From positions 100,429 through 164,428 of the forward strand of contig QJZC01000027.1 in the NCBI GenBank assembly GCA_003247575.1: a DNA stretch of 64,000 bases, given 5' to 3'. The DNA is from Pseudomonadota bacterium (lineage in GTDB: Bacteria > Myxococcota_A > UBA9160 > SZUA-336). Each line of letters starts with the position of its first letter. Within the stretch, counting starts at the first letter, position 1. Below, piece after piece: positions 34,254-41,450 of the stretch. The translations under genes were made by a program, and so were the position numbers. Below the pieces are notes generated by a model that saw only the letters and a program-made list of their open reading frames with translations, made no database searches and was not told the DNA's origin.

Positions 34254-35093
34254 ATGGCACGCTTCGTAGCGCTTCGGAAGGGCGACGGGTTTCGTGGGGC
34301 CACCCCTCAGCACATGGCTGAGGTGGAGCGCCTGCAGAGGGCGCTCGCGCGTGCCGGTATGAGCGTGGCCGTCGATGGTCTGTTTGGCGCTGCAACCGAT
34401 GCAGCTGTGCGCCGTTTTCAGCGAGAGCATGGCTTGCCTGTGGACGGGATCGTAGGTCCGAAGACCTGGGCTCGGCTCGTGCCGCAACGTGCTGCGCCGC
34501 GTCATACGGCGATTCCGGGCATGGAGAGCTTTCGCGGTGACCTCGATTGGGTCCACGAACGGGAAGGACACGCAGGCAAGCCCTACTGGCCGGGAGGAAG
34601 CTCTGGCGTGACGCTCGATCCAGGCTATGACCTCGGCCATCACGATCTGCCCGAAACGCGCGGCCTCTACGGGCAGGTGTTCTCCCCAGTCGAGTACGGC
34701 GCGATCGAATCGGTAGTCGGGATGTGCGGGACGGCCGCGCGCGATGCGTTGCGCGACAACTCTGCACTCGCTCGGATCCGCATCTCGCGCTCCGTGGCTC
34801 GTCGGATCATGCCGCACGTGGCGGTGCCCTACTGGTCCGGTATCGCGCATCGCTTCGTGGTGTTGGATGACGCGGCAACTCCTCCCTCGGTACAGACTGC
34901 GCTCTTGTCGTTGGCCTACAATCGTGGTGTGCGCTCGCATGGGCTCGTCGTTCTGAAGGCACCCTTGGCCCAGCGGGAGTGGCTGAAGGTGGCCGACGAG
35001 ATTGCGGGCATGCAGCAGGATCACCCGCTCGCTGGGATTCGGAGCCGGCGCCGCGCGGAAGCCGAGCTGATTCGCGTCGAGATCGGAGGGTAG
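34254..35093 (+). CDS. peptidoglycan-binding protein with pesticin/phage-lysozyme-like muramidase domain
   Basis: A 279-residue protein. An N-terminal PG_binding_1 domain (about 20-75: VERLQRALARAGMSV, DGLFGAATDAAVRRFQ, DGIVGPKTWARL) is joined to a C-terminal lysozyme-like domain (about 95-275). The latter has the pattern HEREGH ... SGVTLDPGYDLG, matching the Glu, Thr and Asp spacing of pesticin and T4-lysozyme-like muramidases. LSLAYNRGVRS is the usual helix around the lysozyme cleft. No signal peptide is visible, so it may be released by lysis, a holin or a contractile or secretion system, as for phage endolysins. The neighbours are not phage genes. ATG start, GGGGTGGAG upstream. Confidence 0.87.
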   Translation: MARFVALRKGDGFRGATPQHMAEVERLQRALARAGMSVAVDGLFGAATDAAVRRFQREHGLPVDGIVGPKTWARLVPQRAAPRHTAIPGMESFRGDLDWVHEREGHAGKPYWPGGSSGVTLDPGYDLGHHDLPETRGLYGQVFSPVEYGAIESVVGMCGTAARDALRDNSALARIRISRSVARRIMPHVAVPYWSGIAHRFVVLDDAATPPSVQTALLSLAYNRGVRSHGLVVLKAPLAQREWLKVADEIAGMQQDHPLAGIRSRRRAEAELIRVEIGG

Positions 35094-35164
35094 GGCGCCC
35101 TGGCTATGCACAGCCGCTTGAATCGTCGCGCGGCACGAACCGTTCTTGGTGGGAGGAAGAGCGA

Positions 35165-35983
35165 ATGAGTATCTGGGCTGGACTCTCCAGGTGCGCGCCG
35201 GTCCTTGCGGGGTTGGTGCTGCTCGGGTGTACGAATCCGTACACGCCGGTGGGGCACGAAGGGTATGTGTTCGAGCGGCCTCGTCTCTTCGGGAAGGGCG
35301 GCTTCCGCGGTGTCGTGGTCGGGCCGGGCAACTACGGAGTGTCGCCATTCCGGAACGAGGTGATCAATCTCGATCTCCGGCCGCAGACCTACAGTGAGGC
35401 CTTCCGAATCCTGGCGAAGGACGATCTCAACGTCAGCTTCCAGGTGCACGCCGTTCTCGCCATCGAGTCCGGCGGGGTCGAGGAGGTGGTGCTCGAGCGC
35501 GGCGGCAGCGAGTGGTACCCCCGCTTCGTCAAGGAGCCGTTCCGAACCTTCGTGCGGCGCGAGGTGCAGCGTCTGGACAGTCGCGACATCAAGTCCAGGC
35601 GGGGTGAGGTTGCCGAGGCGGTGCGCGAGGAGTTGACCGCCTATCTGCGAGAGACGCCGTTTCGGGTCGTGAGCCTCGTCGTGGGAAACATCGACTATCC
35701 GAGCATCGTGGCCCAAGCCGTGGAGCAGAAGCTGGCTGCGATGCAGCTCTTGGAGGAAAAGGAGACCCAGCGAGAGATTGCGAAGCGAGATGCCGAGATA
35801 CGCGTCGAGGAAGCAAAGGGGATCGCTGAAGCCCAGAAGATCATCAACGCGACCCTGACTCCGAACTACCTGCAACACGAGGCGATTCAGGCACAGCTCA
35901 AGATGGCGGAGTCGCCCAACCACTCTACGGTGTATATCCCGGTCGGATCGAACGGGCTACCGCTCGTCTACGGGGCTAACTGA
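35165..35983 (+). CDS. SPFH/Band-7 domain lipoprotein
   Basis: A 272-residue protein with a lipoprotein signal (PVLAGLVLLGC), then an SPFH (prohibitin/stomatin) domain at about 30-210: GKGGFRGVVVGPGNYGVSPF, NLDLRPQTYSEAF, DLNVSFQVHAVLAIE, and REELTAYLRETPFRVVSLVV. A helical tail (MQLLEEKETQREIAKRDAEI) follows. SPFH proteins form large membrane-bound rings that stabilise proteases or microdomains. Being a lipoprotein places it on the outer side of the inner membrane or in the outer membrane, unlike most SPFH proteins, which use a membrane helix. ATG with GGAGG eight bases upstream. Its end overlaps the convergent HAD gene by eight bases. Confidence 0.87.
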   Translation: MSIWAGLSRCAPVLAGLVLLGCTNPYTPVGHEGYVFERPRLFGKGGFRGVVVGPGNYGVSPFRNEVINLDLRPQTYSEAFRILAKDDLNVSFQVHAVLAIESGGVEEVVLERGGSEWYPRFVKEPFRTFVRREVQRLDSRDIKSRRGEVAEAVREELTAYLRETPFRVVSLVVGNIDYPSIVAQAVEQKLAAMQLLEEKETQREIAKRDAEIRVEEAKGIAEAQKIINATLTPNYLQHEAIQAQLKMAESPNHSTVYIPVGSNGLPLVYGAN

Positions 35984-36725
35984 AGAAGCACAGCAGGTCG
36001 CTCAGTAGAGCAATCCAATGCTTCGGCGGTGGGGACTCCTCCGGCCAGGGGTGTCGATGGGACAGCCACACCGGCATCAGTCCGGCTGCTTCGGCTCCCA
36101 GTACGTCGTTTCTAGGATGATCACCGACGAACCAAGCGCCTTCACGCGGACAACCGATCTCAGCGAGTGCAGCATGGAAGATGCGCGGATCCGGTTTCTT
36201 GATGCCGATGGCGCCAGAGATCGCGATGGCCTTCATGTAGTGGCGGATGCCGAGCACATCGATCTTGGCGTCCTGCACCCGAGCGGCTCCGTTGGTCACG
36301 ATTCCCATTGGAACGCCTCGCTCTCGGAAATGCTCGAGGACTTCGGCCGCGCCCTCGCGCGGAACGCTGCAAAGGGCGAAGTGATGACTCCAGAAGGCAG
36401 CCACGATCTCCTGGGGCGGCACGTCGGACCAGGGTAGAAGCTGGCAGACCGTGGCTGCGCGCGCTACGGCCGCGGCCGTCGAGAAGGCGCAGAATGCCGT
36501 CACTCCTCCGAACGTCCACAGCACTACGCGACTCGTTCGGGCGCGTCGTCGAAAGAGGACCAGCATGGCTGTGACGAGCAGGGGAATCGCGAGTTGGCCA
36601 TCCACGAAGGTTCCCCACCAGTACCACTTCTCGCCGGTCGCCGGAGGTGGGTACCTCATGCTGTGGGCGAGATACCCAAATCCGATCGCGCCGAGGACGA
36701 ATGCAACCGGGGCCAGGTTCTTCAT
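35976..36725 (-). CDS. chimeric protein: three-TM N-terminus fused to a HAD-hydrolase fragment lacking motif I
   Basis: 249 residues. Residues 1-90 form three membrane helices (APVAFVLGAIGFGYLA, AIPLLVTAMLVLF, VVLWTFGGVTAFCAFST). From about 95 the sequence is the second half of a HAD-IA phosphatase: end of the cap domain, motif II GIVTNGAARVQ, motif III Lys in AIGIKKPDPRIF, and motif IV VGDHPRNDVLGAEAAG. Motif I, the DxD that carries the nucleophile, is absent. The layout looks like a deletion that joined the front of a membrane-protein gene to the back of a HAD gene; an assembly artefact cannot be excluded. Catalysis is not expected. Confidence 0.75.
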   Translation of the reverse strand: MKNLAPVAFVLGAIGFGYLAHSMRYPPPATGEKWYWWGTFVDGQLAIPLLVTAMLVLFRRRARTSRVVLWTFGGVTAFCAFSTAAAVARAATVCQLLPWSDVPPQEIVAAFWSHHFALCSVPREGAAEVLEHFRERGVPMGIVTNGAARVQDAKIDVLGIRHYMKAIAISGAIGIKKPDPRIFHAALAEIGCPREGAWFVGDHPRNDVLGAEAAGLMPVWLSHRHPWPEESPPPKHWIALLSDLLCFFS

Positions 36726-36744
36726 ATGGGCTGCTCCCGCGAAC

Positions 36745-37185
36745 TCAGGGCTGATCGAGATCGAGCGGACATCCCTCAGGGGTGCCGACCTTCTGTGCCT
36801 CTCGAATCATGACGGACTGGTCGAGCAGGAACTCGCGTAGAGTCTGAGTGCTCATGATTCGCTCGAGCACACAGCGACAGGTGGACTCGAATGCTGGCTC
36901 CATACGAGCCAGCGCGGCCATCACCTCGTCTGGGATCGGGGCTTCGGGATCAAGCTTTGCTTGGATTCGAAAGGACTCGAGGGCGCGTTCCTTCACGCTC
37001 TCCGTACACCCCGACAGCATGTCGCGTTGATCCTTCTCGCTCCAGCTCTCTTCCGGGGGTGGCTTCTGGTCGTCGTCGGCGCGGACCCGTCCGGCGGGAG
37101 AGGCGAAGAGGATCGCGGCGATGGGTGCGGCGAGCAGCGCTCGGTGCCCTGCTCGGCGAGCTCTCGATACTGTGCGCACGTTCAT
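36745..37185 (-). CDS. hypothetical exported protein with conserved-looking cysteines
   Basis: A 146-residue exported protein. A signal peptide (RALLAAPIAAILFASPAGRVRA) is followed by an acidic, helical domain. That domain has Cys residues in LSGCTESVKERALES, FESTCRCVLERIM and PEGCPLDLDQP, suggesting two disulfides. No family is recognised. The start ATG is preceded by GAGGAAGGAG, a strong though close binding site. It lies between the chimeric HAD gene (19 bases downstream) and the large regulator gene (60 bases upstream), all on the minus strand, and may be co-transcribed with either. Confidence 0.75.
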   Translation of the reverse strand: MNVRTVSRARRAGHRALLAAPIAAILFASPAGRVRADDDQKPPPEESWSEKDQRDMLSGCTESVKERALESFRIQAKLDPEAPIPDEVMAALARMEPAFESTCRCVLERIMSTQTLREFLLDQSVMIREAQKVGTPEGCPLDLDQP

Positions 37186-37245
37186 GCTCCTTCCTCTCGA
37201 AGGTTCGGATTCGGGATCTCTGTGGTGGCGGACATCTGCCCGGGG

Positions 37246-40200
37246 CTACCGGTACGCTTCTACGAGCTGTTCGGCTTGCTTCTCGATGCTCGTCAGGCGC
37301 ATTCGTCTCGCATCCAACTGCAGTTGCTCGAGCAGGCGCGCCGCTTCTGTGCGGCTCTGCGGGTCGGAGGACTGCATCCGGAGGCGAGCGATCTCCAGGC
37401 GCGTACGTGCTTCCTGGGGAAGGTGGCCTAGGCGCCGATTCGCCTCGAGTGCTACTTCGAGATCCTCGAAGGCTCCACGAGTGTCTCGCAACAAGCCTCG
37501 GAGGAGGCCGGCGTAGTAGGCGACCGAGCCGAGAGACAGAGAGGCTTCGTCGATGGCGACGAGGTCGCGATACGCGGCGAGCTGATCGAGCAGATCCTGG
37601 GCGTGCTCGGTCGTGCGAAGCGAGACGATCGTGAGGGCCAGCTCCGCGAGCGTGGCGAGGAGGACGCCATCCTCGGGGAGATCCTGGAACTTGGAACGGG
37701 CCAGACGTGCGAGGTGCGCCTTTGCCGCCGCGGGGTGGGGGCCCTCGGCGATCTCGCGTGCGCAGCGAGCTTGCTCGATGATCGGCCGGTGTGAGATGGG
37801 TCGGAGGTCGGGACTGAGTGAGATGGAGCGCGGGGCAGGATCGCTGTGCAAGCGGTCCACTGCAGAGACGAGCACGCGCATGAAGTGACTGGCGAATCGG
37901 ATCTTCAGCTCTTGTCCGCGCGTGTAGAGCTCGGGGATGCCTTGTTCGAGGCGCTCCACGTCGGCCTCGTAGAAGCACGCTTGCAGGTCCAGCCGATCAT
38001 GTGTCCAGATGAGCGCGTCCAGATGGAGCTCGCGGGCGACGCTTCCGAGCTGGCGGAGGTCGCGTGCGGCGACGTCGGTCTCGCCGAGGCGCAAGAAGGT
38101 GTGAACCGACAATAGATGCGCCTTGACGGCCTGTACCGAGACTGGAGTCGGTTGGACTTCGGCCAGCAGTTCCAGGGTCGTCTCTCTTGCGCGCTGCGAG
38201 TCGCGCGGGGCCGAGCAGGCGAGCTGCTTTGCGATCAGCGCGTCGAAGCGGCTGACCTTGCTGTTCGGTTTGGTCAGCGAAGCCGCTTCTTCGCTCAGCG
38301 AGAGCCGCAGGTCGCGATCTTGAGAGTAGGGCGGAATCCACGAGAGCCGGCTCAGGACGCGCGAACGCCGAGAGTGTTCGTCCTTTGGCAGGGTGTCTCG
38401 CGCGAGCTCGAGCGCGCGGCGTGCGAGCGGGTCGGGCTCGGTCATGTGCGCGATCGCGACCGGGCGCAGGATGTACCCGGCCCGAGCCAAGTGCACTCCG
38501 AGCTGGTAGCGGCTTCCCAGCTCGACCAGAACGCCCGCCAGCTCTCGCGCAGCTGCGGCATTGCCCGCGGCATGCTCGCTCGCCGCCGCGAGGCCCAACA
38601 GCTCGCATCGGCGACCCGGATCCAAGGTATCCAGGTAGTCCTGCGCTTCGAGTGCCCAGCGCGAGTAGCGCGCTGCATCACTGAAGGCGCCCATCCGGAG
38701 CATCGCCCCGGTCGCCTCGACGGCATATCGTAGTGCCTTGCGCGCGTTCGCCGTTGGAAGGGCCCGCAGGTAGTGATAGGCGAGGCTGCAGAGCTCCGCT
38801 GTGTCGGCTACGTGTCCTTCGAGGGATTCCGCGACTCGCAGATGGAGCTGTGCGGCTCGCTCCGTATCGAGCGAGCGATACAGAGCGTCGCGGAAGATTC
38901 CGTGCGCGAAGCGATACGTACGGGTCGAGGGGTCCAGCCGCAACAGCCCGGCGTTGACGCCACGATCGAGCGCCGCGAGGAGCTCGCTCCCCGCGAGTGG
39001 AGCGCAACGCTCCAGCGCGGGCATGCGGAACTCCTTGCCTACCACTGCGGCCGCCTCGAGCACGGCTGCCAGCTCGGCATCCATGTCCTGCAGGTGACGA
39101 TCGACGAGCTCGTGCACGGCTGCGGGAAGCGGAAGCTCGCCGACAAGCTCTTCCGAAAGATGCTCGCGTTCGTACGTGGTGATCAGGTGACGCAGCAGCT
39201 CCCGCATGAACACCGGGCTGCCTTCCGTCTTGTCGAAGATGCGCTCGGTGAGGAGCGCTGGATCCTCGAGCTCGGTGACGCGCGAGATGTACTCGCTGAC
39301 CTCGGCCTTGCTGAGTGGAGGAAGCAGGATCCGATGCATCGTGTCGGGGACTCGATCGAGCAGCAGCCGGCGCGCGGTCTTCGCATCGCTCTTGAGCGCG
39401 ACCATGACGAAGAGGGGAACTCGATAGACGGCGGTCCCGAGTAGGTTCAGGATATGAAAGGAATCGAGGTTCTCCGGCGACAGATCATCGATCCACAAGA
39501 CGTGAAAGCTGTGCGGAACGACGCAGCATGCGTCGAGTAGGAAGCTGCTCAGCTGATCGAAGAGTCGGAACTTGGCGGTTGCGGCGAGCTTGTCGGGTGG
39601 ACCGATCTCTGTTGCCCCGGGGCGTTGGGGCGCGAGGGCCGCCGCGAGCTGGTGTCCTCGCTCGAGGAGTTCGGGGTGATCGGAGAGCTCGGCGAGGCAG
39701 CTGCGCAGGATCTGAATCCAGGGCCAAGCAGCGGGAGCTCCGGAGATGTCGGAGCCTTGCGCCTTCCATAGCCTTGCGCCGTGCCGCTCGGCTTCGCGCC
39801 AGACGCGTTCGGCGGTGCGAGTCTTGCCAATTCCCGCTTCTCCCATCAGCAGGAACATGGCCCCTTCACTGCGGCTCGCCTGGCGTAGGCCCTGTAGAAG
39901 AGGGCGGAGCACTTCGGTGCGACCGACGAATGGATCGACGGCCTCCGGATCGGCGAGGGGCGCATGCGTGCCCGTCGGCTGGGTAGCGCTAGAGGCAGGC
40001 TCGTGTGGTTCTTCTTGCTCGGTTACCTGAGCGCGAAAGCGATAGCCGCGGCCATAGATGGTCTCGAGGGGCGACGATTTCTCCGACTGCCGCAAGCTTC
40101 GTCGGAGCAGTGAGACCGCTCGGTGCACGGCGGACTCGACGACGGTCTCGTTGCGCCAGACTTCCTGGAGGAGCTCGTCCTTCCACACCACCCGATCGCG

Positions 40201-40320
40201 ATGCGCGACCAGATATGCGAGCACATCGAACACCTTGCGCTGGATGGGGACCAACGTGTCACCTTCGCGCAGCTCTAGAGTTCTGGTGTCGAGCAGAAAT
40301 GTGTCGAATCGATAGATCAC
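37246..40320 (-). CDS. winged-helix / AAA ATPase / TPR-like transcriptional regulator
   Basis: A 1024-residue one-component regulator. An N-terminal OmpR/CadC-type winged helix (about 1-98: IQRKVFDVLAYLVAHRDRVV, VHRAVSLLRRSLR, IYGRGYRF) binds DNA. After a linker, an AAA_16/STAND-type NTPase (about 130-400) follows, with Walker A GEAGIGKTRTAERV, a Walker B-like HVLWIDDLSPEN, and an entry motif FVGRTEVLRPLL. The remaining 600 residues are TPR-like helical repeats that probably sense ligand or partner. This resembles the LuxR/MalT plan with a different DNA-binding head. ATG start. It may regulate neighbours or remote genes; no operator was identified. Confidence 0.9.
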   Translation of the reverse strand: MIYRFDTFLLDTRTLELREGDTLVPIQRKVFDVLAYLVAHRDRVVWKDELLQEVWRNETVVESAVHRAVSLLRRSLRQSEKSSPLETIYGRGYRFRAQVTEQEEPHEPASSATQPTGTHAPLADPEAVDPFVGRTEVLRPLLQGLRQASRSEGAMFLLMGEAGIGKTRTAERVWREAERHGARLWKAQGSDISGAPAAWPWIQILRSCLAELSDHPELLERGHQLAAALAPQRPGATEIGPPDKLAATAKFRLFDQLSSFLLDACCVVPHSFHVLWIDDLSPENLDSFHILNLLGTAVYRVPLFVMVALKSDAKTARRLLLDRVPDTMHRILLPPLSKAEVSEYISRVTELEDPALLTERIFDKTEGSPVFMRELLRHLITTYEREHLSEELVGELPLPAAVHELVDRHLQDMDAELAAVLEAAAVVGKEFRMPALERCAPLAGSELLAALDRGVNAGLLRLDPSTRTYRFAHGIFRDALYRSLDTERAAQLHLRVAESLEGHVADTAELCSLAYHYLRALPTANARKALRYAVEATGAMLRMGAFSDAARYSRWALEAQDYLDTLDPGRRCELLGLAAASEHAAGNAAAARELAGVLVELGSRYQLGVHLARAGYILRPVAIAHMTEPDPLARRALELARDTLPKDEHSRRSRVLSRLSWIPPYSQDRDLRLSLSEEAASLTKPNSKVSRFDALIAKQLACSAPRDSQRARETTLELLAEVQPTPVSVQAVKAHLLSVHTFLRLGETDVAARDLRQLGSVARELHLDALIWTHDRLDLQACFYEADVERLEQGIPELYTRGQELKIRFASHFMRVLVSAVDRLHSDPAPRSISLSPDLRPISHRPIIEQARCAREIAEGPHPAAAKAHLARLARSKFQDLPEDGVLLATLAELALTIVSLRTTEHAQDLLDQLAAYRDLVAIDEASLSLGSVAYYAGLLRGLLRDTRGAFEDLEVALEANRRLGHLPQEARTRLEIARLRMQSSDPQSRTEAARLLEQLQLDARRMRLTSIEKQAEQLVEAYR

Positions 40321-40596
40321 TCGGGTACCCAGGTGCGGCGGCCGAACTCAGGGATCCTGAACCGGAGCAGCTCGCAGATGTCGAACCGGTACAGCTCGGG
40401 GCGCCAGTATACGCGAGGGCCAATTGGCAGGGAAAGCTTCGCTCTTCTCCTTCATGGACGAGCCGTGGCCTGTGCGGCCGCACCTCGAATCCCGAGCCCG
40501 TGGCGCCGAGGTGGTGCAGTGCGGCGGCGGTCAGTCTGAGCGAAGGATTGCGAAAGGATTTGAATGAGTTGCGACGTCGGCTAGTTTCCGGGCGAC

Positions 40597-41415
40597 ATGC
40601 CTCTGTCTACGTGGGGCGAGCGAGAGCGAGTTCGAGTGACTTCAACCGAGACCGACGACGGCGGCAGGTCTGGCGACCGATCGGTGCCGCCGAGGCGGCG
40701 CATCTTCGTCGGTGACGTTCAGGGCTGTGCGACGGAGCTTTCGGAGCTGCTGGGTCTGCTGCACCTCGATCCTTCTCGGGACGAGCTCTGGTTCGCCGGC
40801 GATCTGGTGAATCGGGGCCCCCGGTCGCTCGATGCGCTGCGGATGGCGCGTCGAGAGGGAACGGGCACGGTCCTCGGCAACCACGATTTGCACCTGCTCG
40901 CGGTCGCCAGTGGCGCCCGTAGCGCCAGGCCTGGGGATACGCTGGACGAGATTCTCGCAGCCCCCGATCGCCAGGACCTACTGATGTGGCTGCGCCGCCA
41001 GCCACTCTTGGTCTCGTGGCCCGATCTCTGGCTGGTCCACGCCGGTCTGAGCCCACGCTGGCCCGATCCCGTGTTCGTGGCGCGACGCCTCGAGCGAGAG
41101 ATCCAGAACGGCGAGATTCCCTTTGGCGACGCGGACCTACAGTTCCTTACCACGGTGCGCAGCTGCAACTCGGCCGGTGAGCGGCCGAGCTCGGACCGCA
41201 ACACCCCCGCGGGCTACCAGCCCTGGGACGAGCACTACCGCGGATCGCGCCGGGTCGTGTTCGGCCACTGGGCAGCGCGCGGCCTCGTACGCACGCCGCG
41301 CGTGCGGGGGATCGACACCGGCTGCGTCTGGGGAGGCCGCTTGAGTGCGTGGATCGCCGAAGAGGATCGCATCGTCTCCGTCCGCGCGAAGAAGACCTAC
41401 CGCACTTTGAGCTGA
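40597..41415 (+). CDS. apaH: ApaH-like bis(5'-nucleosyl)-tetraphosphatase (metallophosphoesterase)
   Basis: A 272-residue metallophosphoesterase of the ApaH/symmetrical Ap4A hydrolase type, which cleaves Ap4A to two ADP. Metal motifs in order: FVGDVQGC, FAGDLVNRG, VLGNHDLHL, LVHAGLSPRWP and VFGHWAA. The ApaH-typical stretch DELWFAGDLVNRGP and the C-terminal GIDTGCVWGG support the specific assignment. The first 30 residues are charged and not family-like, so translation could begin later, for example at the GTG 40636. It converges on the DUF1302 gene with an inverted repeat between the two. Confidence 0.88.
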   Translation: MPLSTWGERERVRVTSTETDDGGRSGDRSVPPRRRIFVGDVQGCATELSELLGLLHLDPSRDELWFAGDLVNRGPRSLDALRMARREGTGTVLGNHDLHLLAVASGARSARPGDTLDEILAAPDRQDLLMWLRRQPLLVSWPDLWLVHAGLSPRWPDPVFVARRLEREIQNGEIPFGDADLQFLTTVRSCNSAGERPSSDRNTPAGYQPWDEHYRGSRRVVFGHWAARGLVRTPRVRGIDTGCVWGGRLSAWIAEEDRIVSVRAKKTYRTLS

Positions 41416-41417
41416 CG

Positions 41418-41437
41418 GGCGCGCCAGGCGGCGCGCC
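41418..41437. terminator. palindromic hairpin between convergent apaH and DUF1302 genes
   Basis: GGCGCGCC, AGGC loop, GGCGCGCC. A GC-rich stem without T-runs, placed centrally between two convergent stop codons, so a weak two-way terminator is plausible. Confidence 0.45.
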
Positions 41438-41450
41438 TGCATGACGCCGT

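Noticed and set aside
37246-40320. Large regulator as an adenylate cyclase or kinase
   Set aside because: There is no catalytic cyclase or kinase motif; the C-terminal 600 residues look like helical repeats.
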